Shown in pieces: positions 9,128-17,326 of a stretch of DNA of 64,000 bases. The notes beneath the pieces are model-generated. The model did no database searches. It worked only from the letters and a program-made list of their open reading frames with translations, and was not told where the DNA came from. How positions within the stretch are numbered: the stretch's first letter is position 1; the number at the start of each line of letters is the position of its first letter. The position numbers and the translations under genes are program-made. The DNA is from Luteibacter aegosomaticola (GTDB lineage Bacteria > Pseudomonadota > Gammaproteobacteria > Xanthomonadales > Rhodanobacteraceae): assembly GCF_023078475.1 (NCBI RefSeq), contig NZ_CP095741.1, forward strand, positions 2,542,001 through 2,606,000, read 5' to 3'.

Positions 9128-10078
9128 ATGTCAATTCGAGTTTTCCGCACCATCCCCCTGCTCGCCCTCGTCCCTGCCGCTGCCCTGGCGAGCGAGGGCT
9201 CACGCGCACCGGTCAACTTCACAGGGCCACTGGTGACGCCCGCGGTCAACGCACTGCCCGTGGGCGTACTCAACATCGAGCCGTATCTCGTTTACACCAA
9301 TGTCCGTGGGACGTACGGCAACGGCGGCACCCGGCACACGCTGCGCCACCACAGCCGCCAGTGGCAGATGGCGCTCCCCGTGATCTACGGCCTGGGCGAG
9401 ACGACAGCCATCCAGCTCACCCTCGCTGCGGCCCGCACCTCGACCCACCGCGCTCATTCCGACGGCCTTCGCATGGGCGATGCCGCCGTGCGCCTGCAGC
9501 AGCGGCTGACGGGGCCCGGTGAGGACGGCACTGGCTGGGTCTCGTCCATCGCGGTAGCACAGCGCCTGCCGACGGGTGCCTATCACCATCTGGGCGCCAA
9601 CCCGCTCAACGGCATGGGCAACGGCAGTGCGCGCACCACGCTGTCCTACGGCCTGCAGAAGCTGCAGTGGTTGCCCGATGGCCAGGCCGTGCGCTGGCGG
9701 GGCCAAATGGCGTGGAGCCCCAACCCGCGCAGCATCCGCATCCACGACACCAGCGTGTACGGTACCGAACACGGCTTTCGCGGCCAGGTGCGCCACGGCC
9801 AGGCATGGAACGCTTCGTTGGCCACGGAGTACGCCCTCGATCCGCGCTGGGTGCTGGTGAACGAACTGGTATTCAACCGGAGCGGCACGTTGCGCATGAA
9901 AGACGCGGCGCGCCCCGCATGGAAGCACGGCCCCAGCCACGACCTGAGCCTTGCGCCCGCCGTGGAATACCACTTCAACGCCAATCTGGGCCTTATCGCA
10001 GGCGTGCAGTTCAGCGTCGCCGGGCGCAACACGCCGAGCTACGTGGCACCGCAGGCCGCGTTGAACATGGTGCTCTGA
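9128..10078 (+). CDS. Hypothetical secreted protein, probable outer-membrane beta-barrel (transporter-like)
   Basis: 316 residues with a clear signal peptide (MSIRVFRTIPLLALVPAAALA, cleavage near ALA-SE). After it come alternating polar/aromatic strands (INIEPYLVYTN-like, AIQLTLAAARTS, FRGQVRHGQAW, GLIAGVQFSVAG) and a C-terminal strand ending in NMVL, as in outer-membrane barrels of the Phenol_MetA_deg or surface transporter type. The ATG at 9128 has a GGAG six bases upstream. Stands alone between the Nudix gene and the permeases. Function not recognised. Confidence 0.7.
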   Translation: MSIRVFRTIPLLALVPAAALASEGSRAPVNFTGPLVTPAVNALPVGVLNIEPYLVYTNVRGTYGNGGTRHTLRHHSRQWQMALPVIYGLGETTAIQLTLAAARTSTHRAHSDGLRMGDAAVRLQQRLTGPGEDGTGWVSSIAVAQRLPTGAYHHLGANPLNGMGNGSARTTLSYGLQKLQWLPDGQAVRWRGQMAWSPNPRSIRIHDTSVYGTEHGFRGQVRHGQAWNASLATEYALDPRWVLVNELVFNRSGTLRMKDAARPAWKHGPSHDLSLAPAVEYHFNANLGLIAGVQFSVAGRNTPSYVAPQAALNMVL

Positions 10079-10288
10079 CGCACCGCCATCGCACCATCAC
10101 AACCGCCGTTAGTCATGGTGACATCCGCATCCCTCCGTGCAAGGCCTTGGCAGGCCTCGCAATGCAGCTTGTACGGCCGTGCCCCGCTGGGCTATGGTGC
10201 CGTGCCGACTCACCGGGGAGCGGCATTCGATCCTGGCTGCCACGGCGGTCCCAATAATAAAGAGCACTTCCGGCAGTAGGGGAGACAT

Positions 10289-11779
10289 ATGTTGAAAAAC
10301 CTTTTTGCGACGCATCCCATTGAGGCCGCGCCGCACGTCGATGCTGGTGAACACATCGATACTGGCGCGCATGGCGATGCAGGCCTCAAGCGCGTCCTGA
10401 CCGCCAAACACCTGATCCTCCTCGGCATTGGCGCCGTGATCGGTGCCGGTATTTTCGTCATCACCGGCCAGGCCGCCGCGATGCACGCGGGCCCCGCCCT
10501 GGTCATCAGCTTCCTGATCGCCGGCTTTGCGTGCGCACTCGCGGGCCTTTGCTACGCCGAATTCGCGGCGATGCTTCCGGTCTCGGGTAGCGCCTACTCC
10601 TATTCCTACGCCACGCTCGGCGAATACGTCGCCTGGTTCGTCGGCTGGAACCTCGTCCTCGAGTACCTGTTCGCCGCCGCGACCGTCGCCGCGGGCTGGT
10701 CCGGTTACTTCAACGAACTACTTGGCCTCATCGGTGGCCTCGTTGGCAGCGATATCACCCTGCCCGCCGCGCTCTCGTCGGCCCCGTTCCAGTTCGTCGA
10801 AGGCCACATCCAGGCCACGGGCGCCCTGATCAACCTGCCGGCGGTCATCATCATCGCCGCGCTGTCGGGCCTGTGCTACGTCGGCATCACCCAGTCGGCG
10901 TTCGTGAACTCGATCATCGTGGCGATCAAGGTCACCGTGATCCTGCTGTTCCTGGCGTTCGCCATCCGCATGATCAACCCGGCCAACTGGCACCCGTTCA
11001 TCCCGCCGAACGAAGGCGAAGGCGTGTTCGGCTGGAGCGGTATCTTCCGCGCCGCGACGATCGTGTTCTTCTCGTACGTCGGCTTCGATGCGGTTTCCAC
11101 GGCGGCCGGCGAAGCGAAGAATCCGCAGCGCGACATGCCCATCGGCATCCTCGGCTCGCTGGCGGTCTGCACGATTCTCTACATCGCCGTGGCCCTGGTG
11201 CTCACCGGCATCGCTCCGTTCCGCATCCTGAACACGCCGGAGCCGGTTGCCACCGCACTGGGCCTGTACCCGCAGCTCTCGTGGCTGAAGGCGATCGTGG
11301 TCTTCGGTGCCATCACCGGCCTGTCCTCGGTGATCCTGGTCATGCTGATGGGCCTGCCGCGCATCTTCTTCTCGATGGCGCGCGACGGCCTGCTCCCGCC
11401 GACCATGGCCAAGCTGCATCCGAAGTTCCGCACGCCGCACGTCGGCACCATCATCGTCGGCGTCGCTGCCGCCGCCATGGCCGGCCTGTTCCCGGTGAGC
11501 GTGCTGGGCGAGCTCGTCTCGATGGGCACCCTGCTGGCCTTTGCCACCGTGTGCATCGGCATCCTGATCCTGCGCTACACCCGCCCGGACCTGAAGCGCA
11601 GCTTCCGCGTGCCGATGGTGTGGCCGATCTCGATCCTCGGCGCCATCGCATGCATCTACCTGTTCTGGCAGGCGTTCGAAGAGCATTGGCGCCTGATGGT
11701 CGGCTGGATCATCATCGGCCAGCTGATCTACTTCGGTTACGGCTACGCGCACAGCAAGCTGCGCAAGTCGAACCCCTGA
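10289..11779 (+). CDS. APC-superfamily amino-acid permease (cationic amino-acid transporter type), copy 1
   Basis: Inner-membrane transporter with about 12-13 hydrophobic segments in 496 residues. TM1 carries the substrate-binding glycine motif GIGAVIGAGIFVITG, and GYVG/AEAKNPQRDMPIGILGS marks the TM6-loop region typical of YfnA/CAT permeases. The N-terminus has a histidine-rich extension (HPIEAAPHVDAGEHIDTGAHGDAG) absent in the paralog that follows. GGGGAG lies eight bases before the ATG. A strong terminator separates it from copy 2, so the two are likely expressed independently. Substrate not determined. Confidence 0.9.
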   Translation: MLKNLFATHPIEAAPHVDAGEHIDTGAHGDAGLKRVLTAKHLILLGIGAVIGAGIFVITGQAAAMHAGPALVISFLIAGFACALAGLCYAEFAAMLPVSGSAYSYSYATLGEYVAWFVGWNLVLEYLFAAATVAAGWSGYFNELLGLIGGLVGSDITLPAALSSAPFQFVEGHIQATGALINLPAVIIIAALSGLCYVGITQSAFVNSIIVAIKVTVILLFLAFAIRMINPANWHPFIPPNEGEGVFGWSGIFRAATIVFFSYVGFDAVSTAAGEAKNPQRDMPIGILGSLAVCTILYIAVALVLTGIAPFRILNTPEPVATALGLYPQLSWLKAIVVFGAITGLSSVILVMLMGLPRIFFSMARDGLLPPTMAKLHPKFRTPHVGTIIVGVAAAAMAGLFPVSVLGELVSMGTLLAFATVCIGILILRYTRPDLKRSFRVPMVWPISILGAIACIYLFWQAFEEHWRLMVGWIIIGQLIYFGYGYAHSKLRKSNP

Positions 11780-11796
11780 TCAGGTAACGCGCATCC

Positions 11797-11834
11797 GGGA
11801 AGGCCGGCGATCCATCGCCGGCCTTCCCTGTTTT
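11797..11834 (+). terminator. Intrinsic terminator between the two permease genes
   Basis: A 15-bp perfect stem GGGAAGGCCGGCGAT / ATCGCCGGCCTTCCC with loop CC, followed by TGTTTT. It starts 18 bases after the first permease stop codon. Confidence 0.9.
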
Positions 11835-11875
11835 ACCGCTATCCTCATTCCCGTCACATTGAGTCCGAGCCCTCC

Positions 11876-13315
11876 ATGCTCAAGCAGTTACTCGCCACGA
11901 AAGCCCCCGCACCCGAAGCCGACGACGCCCATGGCCCGGCCCTGCGCCGAACGCTGGGACCGTGGGGCCTGACGGCACTCGGCATCGGCGCAGTGATCGG
12001 CGGCGGCATCTTCGTCATCACCGGCGTGGCGGCGGCAGAACATGCCGGCCCCGCCATCATCCTGTCGTTCATCCTGGCGGCCATCTGCAGCGTGTTCACT
12101 GCGCTGTGCTACGCCGAGTTCGCCTCGCTGGTCCCGGTGTCGGGCAGCGCGTACTCCTATGCCTATGCCACGCTCGGCGAAGGCGCCGCCTGGTTCATCG
12201 GCTGGAACCTCATTCTCGAATACGGCGTCTCGGCATCCGCCGTCGCCGTGAGCTGGACGGGCTACTTCGTCAGCCTGCTCGACCATGTCGGCATCCACAT
12301 CCCGCCGGCGCTCACCAATGCACCGCTTGATTTCGTCGATGGCCACCTTGTCGCGACGGGCGCGCTGTTCAACCTGCCCGCCGTCGGAATCACCCTGGCG
12401 CTCACCTGGCTGTGCTACGTGGGCATCAAGGAATCCACCGGCCTGAACATGGCCATGGTGCTGCTCAAGGTTGCGCTGATCGTCGTGGTGATCATCGTCG
12501 GTGCGAGCCATATCGATACCGCCAACTGGCATCCGTTCATCCCCGCCAACCAGGGCGGCGACAAGTACGGCTGGTCCGGCGTGCTACGCGGCGCCTCACT
12601 GGTCTTCTTCGCCTACATCGGCTTTGAAGCCACCTCCACGGCGGCGCAGGAATCGAAGAACCCGCAGCGCGACATGCCGATCGGCACCCTTGCGTCGCTC
12701 GGCATCTGCACCGTGCTCTACATCGCCATGGCCGCCGTGCTGACCGGTCTTGTCCCGTTCGATCAGCTGGGTACCGCCGAGCCGGTCGTCACCGCGATTC
12801 GCCAGCATCCGGAACTCAACTGGCTGCGCGGCCTGGTGGAAGTCGGCGCACTCATTGGCCTGTCGTCAGTCGTCCTCGTGATGATCATCGCGCAGCCGCG
12901 CATCTTCATGATCATGGGCCGCGACGGCTTGCTGCCGAAAGTGTTCACGACTATCCATCCGAAGTACCGCACGCCGCATCTCAACACCGTCATCACCGGC
13001 GTCGGCATCGCTGCGCTCGCTGCGGTGTTCCCGCTGAACCTGCTCGGCGATCTCACCTCGATGGGCACGCTCGTCGCGTTCTGCGCGGTGTGCATCGGCG
13101 TGCTGATCCTGCGACGCACCGCTGCCGACGCGCCGCGTACGTTCCGCGTGCCGTTCGCGCCGGTGACATGCACGCTCGGCGTGTTGAGCTGCATCGGTTT
13201 GTTGTATTCGCTTGGCTTGCGCAACTGGGTGTTGCTCGGTGTGTGGACGGCGCTTGGCATCATCGTCTACTTCGCTTACAGCTATCGGCACAGCCAGAAT
13301 CGTCGTCGGAATTGA
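11876..13315 (+). CDS. APC-superfamily amino-acid permease, copy 2
   Basis: 479 residues, closely similar along its whole length to the preceding permease: GIGAVIGGGIFVITGVAA, AEFASLVPVSGSAYSYAYATLGEG, ESKNPQRDMPIGTLASLG and YRTPHLNTVITG match at the same positions. About 12 membrane segments. The pair looks like a tandem duplication with later divergence. The N-terminus is shorter and lacks the His-rich stretch of copy 1. No clear regulatory site was seen upstream apart from the preceding terminator. Substrate unknown. Confidence 0.9.
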   Translation: MLKQLLATKAPAPEADDAHGPALRRTLGPWGLTALGIGAVIGGGIFVITGVAAAEHAGPAIILSFILAAICSVFTALCYAEFASLVPVSGSAYSYAYATLGEGAAWFIGWNLILEYGVSASAVAVSWTGYFVSLLDHVGIHIPPALTNAPLDFVDGHLVATGALFNLPAVGITLALTWLCYVGIKESTGLNMAMVLLKVALIVVVIIVGASHIDTANWHPFIPANQGGDKYGWSGVLRGASLVFFAYIGFEATSTAAQESKNPQRDMPIGTLASLGICTVLYIAMAAVLTGLVPFDQLGTAEPVVTAIRQHPELNWLRGLVEVGALIGLSSVVLVMIIAQPRIFMIMGRDGLLPKVFTTIHPKYRTPHLNTVITGVGIAALAAVFPLNLLGDLTSMGTLVAFCAVCIGVLILRRTAADAPRTFRVPFAPVTCTLGVLSCIGLLYSLGLRNWVLLGVWTALGIIVYFAYSYRHSQNRRRN

Positions 13316-13321
13316 GGCTTG

Positions 13322-13344
13322 TCGCGCGCGAGCGCGCTCCTGCA
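13322..13344. repeat. Solo REP half
   Basis: TCGCGCGCGAGCGCGCTCC followed by TGCA, seven bases after the permease stop. It matches the right half of the REP pairs in this window with two changes; no left half is seen. Confidence 0.6.
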
Positions 13345-13446
13345 ACAACGCTTTAACAATTGTCGTTAAATCGTTGTTTTGCGACGGAATCTGCAAAAAA
13401 ATGCTTGTCATTTAACTGCCATTGGCCGGTCGCGCCCGGAGGGGAG

Positions 13447-13612
13447 TATGATCCCGGTTCCGTGGGTAAATCACTTGGCAGTGGGCCCCGGATTGCCGCC
13501 CAGCGCGTCAGGCGGGTCAGCTCCTCGGCCTGGCGCGCTTGGGCTGCATTTTGCGCGATCACTTGGTCGCCACGCATGAAAAAAGGCCAGCCTTCCGGCT
13601 GGCCTTTCTTTT
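13447..13612 (+). ncRNA. Candidate small RNA of about 155 nt in a 384-bp gap between genes
   Basis: The stretch between permease copy 2 and the HiPIP gene has no convincing gene. It holds a perfect TATGAT -10-like hexamer at 13447-13452 (a -35 is weak: TTGGCC at 13422, 19-bp spacer) and ends 155 bases later in a strong terminator. The interior contains a direct repeat ATCACTTGG (13470-13478 and 13559-13567) and a CGTGG/CCACG pairing near the two ends that could close the molecule. No known RNA family was recognised. The alternative is that the terminator only serves the neighbouring genes. Confidence 0.35.
13582..13612. terminator. Strong bidirectional intrinsic terminator
   Basis: Stem AAAGGCCAGCC / GGCTGGCCTTT with loop TTCC, followed by CTTTT on the plus strand and preceded by a run of A (T-run on the minus strand). 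It can end both the plus-strand candidate RNA and the minus-strand HiPIP transcript. Confidence 0.9.
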
Positions 13613-13699
13613 GCCCGGGATAAATACCTGACTGGTTTTATCCGGGTATTTCTTATCCAGATGCGCTGCCCCTGCCCTGATGCCTGGGGCATTCGCGGA

Positions 13700-14035
13700 T
13701 CAGATCATGACCGCATGCGAGACGCACCAGCCCTTCGCGGCCACGGCCTTACCCGGGAACAGCTGGCACGGGCCCCACGCGGCGCCGGCCTTGCCCTGGT
13801 AGAAGTTGCAGTTGAAACAGGCGTCGCTCGCCGTCTTCTTGCCCACGGCCTTGCTGCCATCTTCCACGTACTTCAGCGCCGATGCGGTCGGGTCCGAGGG
13901 TGCGAGGTGCGGCAGGTCCTGGGCCTGGCCCAGGCGGGGCAACGTGCCCAGCACGGTCGCGGCGGCGACGGAGCCGGCGGCAGCCTTGAGGAAACGGCGG
14001 CGGCCCTCGATGTTGGTGTTGTCGTTCTGCGCCAT
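13700..14035 (-). CDS. hip: High-potential iron-sulfur protein (HiPIP), Tat-exported
   Basis: Small periplasmic electron carrier holding a [4Fe-4S] cluster. 111 residues. The N-terminus has a twin-arginine signal (RRRFLKAAAGSVAAATVLG) with cleavage near GQAQD. The four cluster cysteines are Cys73, Cys76 (CFNC), Cys90 (GPCQLFPGK) and Cys104 (GWCVSH), the standard HiPIP spacing. The start at 14035 follows the signal-peptide pattern; longer readings to the right overlap mtnB on the other strand and make no sense. Monocistronic. Partner reductase is not in the window. Confidence 0.93.
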   Translation of the reverse strand: MAQNDNTNIEGRRRFLKAAAGSVAAATVLGTLPRLGQAQDLPHLAPSDPTASALKYVEDGSKAVGKKTASDACFNCNFYQGKAGAAWGPCQLFPGKAVAAKGWCVSHAVMI

Positions 14036-14159
14036 GGAACAGCCTCTTGCGGAAGATGCCTTGCATCCTACGCAAAAGCGGAAACTGGAATGGTTCGCAT
14101 TTTCGCCCGGCGCCTGCGATCCGGGCTGTAAAGACCCGCATGCTATAGTCGCCACCTGA

Positions 14160-14173
14160 TTTAGACGTCCAAA
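14160..14173. promoter_or_regulatory. Near-palindrome TTTAGACGTCCAAA at the mtnB start
   Basis: Thirteen to sixteen bases after a TATAGT -10-like hexamer (14144-14149) and only three bases before the mtnB ATG. It contains AGACGTCC, one base from the AGACGTCT half-site of enterobacterial MetJ, and resembles the palindrome before the aminotransferase gene at 19277. There is no clear Shine-Dalgarno sequence in this short leader. A repressor site at the transcription start is inferred only. Confidence 0.35.
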
Positions 14174-14176
14174 CCC

Positions 14177-14821
14177 ATGACCAAGACCCTCGACCATCTC
14201 GACCCGGCCCTGCTCGCCTCGCGCGCCGATGCCATTGCCGACGCGGCCCGCGAACTCGCGGCCTTCGGCTGGACGCCCGCAACCAGCAGCAACTTCTCCA
14301 TGCGCCTGGACAACGACCTGGCGGCCATCACCATCTCGGGCCGCGACAAGGGCCGGCTGGGGCGGGATGACATCATGGTCATCGACATGGACGGCAAGGC
14401 CGTGGGCAGCGATTCGCGCCCTTCGGCCGAAACCGGGCTGCACACCCAGGTGTACAAGCGCTACCCGGAAGCCAATGTGGTGCTGCACACCCATTCGCGC
14501 ACGCAGAGCGTGGCCTCGCGCCTGTTCGCCGCGGAAGGCCGCATCCGCCTCGAGGGGTGGGAGTTGCAAAAGGCCATCACCGGCTACACAACGCATGAAA
14601 GCGTGCTCGATATTCCCGTCTTTCCCAACACGCAGCACATGCCGGAGCTGGAAGCCCAGGTCGATGCCTGGATCGATAGCGGCAAGCCGCTGCATGCTTA
14701 CCTGATCAATGGCCACGGCATCTACACCTGGGGCCGCGACATGGCGGAAACCCGCCGCCATCTCGAGGCACTGGAATTCCTGCTGGGCTGCGAACTCGAC
14801 CTTCGGAGGCTTTCCCCATGA
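14177..14821 (+). CDS. mtnB: Methylthioribulose-1-phosphate dehydratase
   Basis: Class II aldolase-fold zinc enzyme of the methionine salvage pathway: 5-methylthioribulose-1-P to 2,3-diketo-5-methylthiopentyl-1-P. 214 residues. Zinc ligands lie in VVLHTHS (two His) and in [18 protein letters not shown] and ETGLHTQVY are family landmarks. Its stop overlaps the mtnD start as ATGA, so the two are translationally coupled. mtnA is not in the window and must lie elsewhere. Confidence 0.95.
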   Translation: MTKTLDHLDPALLASRADAIADAARELAAFGWTPATSSNFSMRLDNDLAAITISGRDKGRLGRDDIMVIDMDGKAVGSDSRPSAETGLHTQVYKRYPEANVVLHTHSRTQSVASRLFAAEGRIRLEGWELQKAITGYTTHESVLDIPVFPNTQHMPELEAQVDAWIDSGKPLHAYLINGHGIYTWGRDMAETRRHLEALEFLLGCELDLRRLSP

Positions 14822-15384
14822 GCCGTCTGCGCATCTACGACGAAACCGACCACTCCCCACTCAAGGTCCTGACCGACCATCCCGCGATCGCCGCGGAGCT
14901 GAACGCCATCGGCGTCCGCTTCGAGCAGTGGGAGGCCAACCAGCCGATCCAGCCCGGCGCGAGCCAGGATGAGGTCATCGCGGCTTACAAGAGCGATATC
15001 GATCGCCTGATGAAGGAAAATGGCTACCAGGCCGTGGACGTCATCAGCCTGAAGCCCGACCACCCCGACCGCGCCGCGTTTCGCTCGAAGTTCCTGAACG
15101 AGCACACGCATAGCGAGGACGAGGTGCGCTTCTTCGTCGCCGGCGCCGGCCAGTTCACCCTGCACAAGGATGGCAAGGTGTACGAAGTGCTATGCGAAAA
15201 GGGCGACCTTATCGGCGTGCCCGATGGCACCCGCCACTGGTTCGACATGAGCGTTTCGCCGTACTTCGTGGCTATCCGCCTGTTTACCAACGTGGAAGGC
15301 TGGGTCGCCAGCTTCACCGGCGAGGACATCGCGGAGCGTTTCCCGCGCATGGACCCGCACCCGTCGGCCGCCCTCGCGTCGTAA
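14818..15384 (+). CDS. mtnD: Acireductone dioxygenase
   Basis: Cupin metalloenzyme that turns acireductone plus O2 into 4-methylthio-2-oxobutanoate and formate (Fe form), or off-pathway products (Ni form). 188 residues. Metal ligands are in [11 protein letters not shown] (two His and a Glu) and GTRHWFDMS (third His). Overlaps mtnB by four bases and is followed by mtnC after 55 bp. Confidence 0.96.
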   Translation: MSRLRIYDETDHSPLKVLTDHPAIAAELNAIGVRFEQWEANQPIQPGASQDEVIAAYKSDIDRLMKENGYQAVDVISLKPDHPDRAAFRSKFLNEHTHSEDEVRFFVAGAGQFTLHKDGKVYEVLCEKGDLIGVPDGTRHWFDMSVSPYFVAIRLFTNVEGWVASFTGEDIAERFPRMDPHPSAALAS

Positions 15385-15439
15385 AGCCGCGCGGGCTCGG
15401 CTATCCTGCGGATCTCCCCGATCCGCAGGCAATGCCCCC

Positions 15440-16123
15440 ATGTCCGATATCCGCGCCGTCCTCACCGACATCGAGGGCACCACCAGCTCGATTGATTTCG
15501 TGAAGGATGTGCTCTTCCCCTACGCCCGGCAGCACCTGCCCGCGTTCGTGGAGACCCATGCCGACGAGCCCGAGGTGCAGCACTGGCTGCACGAGGCCGC
15601 GAAGGAAGCGGGTATCGTCGAGGCCTCGCGCACCGAGATCATCGACCTGCTGATCCGCTGGATCGACGAAGACCGCAAGGCCACGCCGCTCAAGGCCCTG
15701 CAGGGCATGATCTGGCGCGAAGGCTACGAGGCGCAGGCCTATGTCTCGCACATGTACCCCGAAGTGGCCGGCCGCCTGAAGGCCTGGCACGACCAGGGGC
15801 TCAAGCTCTACGTGTACTCCTCCGGCTCGGTGCCGGCGCAGAAGCTCATGTTCGGCTTCAGCGAAAGCGGCGACCTGACGCCGCTGTTCTCGGGCTATTT
15901 CGATACCCAGACGGGCCACAAGCGCGAGGTCGAATCCTACCGCCGCATCGCCGAGGCCATCGGCCTGGCGCCGTCACAGGTGCTGTTCCTCTCGGATATC
16001 CGCGAAGAGCTGGATGCCGCGCGCGACGCCGGCATGCACACCACCCATCTCGTTCGCCCGCCGCTGCCCATGACCGATGCCGGCCACCCGGCCGTGGCGG
16101 ATTTCAATGCCATCCAGCCTTGA
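15440..16123 (+). CDS. mtnC: Acireductone synthase (enolase-phosphatase E1)
   Basis: HAD-superfamily enzyme joining the enolisation and phosphatase steps that yield acireductone. 227 residues. The HAD nucleophile motif is VLTDIEGTTSS (Asp near residue 9), motif II is YVYSSGSVPAQ, and motif III/IV is LFLSDIREELDAARDAGM. Completes the mtnB-D-C run. Its last 17 bases are overlapped by the next gene in another frame. Confidence 0.96.
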   Translation: MSDIRAVLTDIEGTTSSIDFVKDVLFPYARQHLPAFVETHADEPEVQHWLHEAAKEAGIVEASRTEIIDLLIRWIDEDRKATPLKALQGMIWREGYEAQAYVSHMYPEVAGRLKAWHDQGLKLYVYSSGSVPAQKLMFGFSESGDLTPLFSGYFDTQTGHKREVESYRRIAEAIGLAPSQVLFLSDIREELDAARDAGMHTTHLVRPPLPMTDAGHPAVADFNAIQP

Positions 16124-17219
16124 TCCCCAGCGCCGCACGGCGATCTACACGCTCGCCGGCTTCATTGCCGGCGCAGCGCTGACGGCCGCCATCCTCAACT
16201 TCGGCCCCACACCCGTCGTCACCGGCGTGGCGCCACCTGCCCCGGCACCCGCCGTGGCCAGCACCGCTGCAACCAGCACCGCCGTAGGCAAGGCCGGCAC
16301 GCCCCCTGCGGCAGCCGCGTCGGCACCGGCGGCTGCATCCACCACGGCCGATGCCGACACGGATGCCGACGCCGACCAGGGCCTGCAACTGGACGCGAGC
16401 GACTGGCCGGAGAGCGCGCCCTCGCCCGAACAGGTCTTCAGCGCCCAGCCGGAGGCCATGCGTACGGCCCTCGGCAAGCTCGCCAAACGCACCCCGGGAA
16501 AGGCGAACGTCTATGCCGTGGCCTTCGGTGCCGACGGCTCCGAGGACGTCTTCCGTAACGAAGCCGAATACCTCGACACGCTGATGGCCACGCGCTTCGG
16601 CAGCCCGAACCACACGCTGGTGCTCGAGAACAACCCCGCCACGCTGGCGACCCGCCCGTTGGCCAGCTGGAGCAACCTCGAAAGCGCGGTTGATGGCATG
16701 GCTAAGGTGATGAACCCGAAAGAGGACATCCTCTTCGTGTACATCGCCACGCACGGCGGTAGCGACCACAGCCTGCTGGTCGACATGGACCCGATTCCGC
16801 TCGACCAGCTGGACCCCGATGGCCTGGCCCAGATTCTGGCCAAGCATGCGTTCCGCTGGAAGGTGGTCGTCGTTAACGCCTGCTATTCCGGCGGCTACCT
16901 GCCGAAACTACGCGGCGACGGTACGCTCGTGATGGCCTCGGCACGCACCGATCGCACGTCGTTCGGCTGCGGCACCGATTCGGATATCACCTATTTCGGC
17001 CACGCCTGGCTCGCCGACGCGCTGAACGCCACGCCGGATTTCATCGAAGCCTTCGACAAGGCAAAGGTGGAAATCGCAGGGTGGGAGAAAAAGGACTCAG
17101 TCACGCCGTCCGAACCGCAAATCGACGTCGGCGCCGGTATCGCAGACAAGCTGAAGGCCTGGCAGAAGACCGCGAAAATCGCCCCCGGCACCCCCTTCAA
17201 ACCCGCCCCAAAGAGCTAA
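16107..17219 (+). CDS. C13-family (legumain-like) cysteine peptidase, membrane-anchored
   Basis: 370 residues. One N-terminal membrane segment (about residues 12-31) leads into a 70-residue Ala/Pro/Thr/Asp-rich linker, then a caspase-like fold. The catalytic pair is visible: His216 in IATHGGSDH and Cys259 in VVNACYSGG, the dyad of peptidase family C13. The protease domain is predicted to face the periplasm. The ATG at 16107 overlaps mtnC by 17 bases; an ATG at 16077 would add ten residues. Substrate unknown; it shares the mtn transcript by position rather than by evident function. Confidence 0.85.
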   Translation: MPSSLDPQRRTAIYTLAGFIAGAALTAAILNFGPTPVVTGVAPPAPAPAVASTAATSTAVGKAGTPPAAAASAPAAASTTADADTDADADQGLQLDASDWPESAPSPEQVFSAQPEAMRTALGKLAKRTPGKANVYAVAFGADGSEDVFRNEAEYLDTLMATRFGSPNHTLVLENNPATLATRPLASWSNLESAVDGMAKVMNPKEDILFVYIATHGGSDHSLLVDMDPIPLDQLDPDGLAQILAKHAFRWKVVVVNACYSGGYLPKLRGDGTLVMASARTDRTSFGCGTDSDITYFGHAWLADALNATPDFIEAFDKAKVEIAGWEKKDSVTPSEPQIDVGAGIADKLKAWQKTAKIAPGTPFKPAPKS

Positions 17220-17226
17220 AAGCTCT

Positions 17227-17326
17227 TGTAAGAGCGCGCTTGCGCGCGATAGGCGCTGGCATCACGGCACGGGTATTACCGCGTCACCGCTCTTTCGGCT
17301 GATCGCGCGCAAGCGCGCTCCTACAG
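17227..17326. repeat. REP palindrome pair
   Basis: TGTAAGAGCGCGCTTGCGCG and, 60 bases on, CGCGCAAGCGCGCTCCTAC in inverted orientation. Separates the convergent peptidase and omega-amidase genes. The left end has TAAGAG where other copies have TAGGAG. Confidence 0.9.

Noticed and set aside
10718..11752. 344-residue minus-strand frame inside the first permease
   Set aside because: Asp/Arg/His-rich composition typical of antisense of membrane segments; no motif.
13353..13577. 74-residue minus-strand frame in the 384-bp gap
   Set aside because: Starts plausibly (MRGDQVIAQNAAQARQAEELTRL) but has no ribosome site and runs through the proposed promoter region; composition after residue 35 is random-like. 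A small gene cannot be fully excluded.
13447..13612. 6S RNA or SRP RNA
   Set aside because: The long closing stem with central bubble of 6S RNA and the GGTCAGG-GGAAGCAGCC core of SRP RNA were not found.
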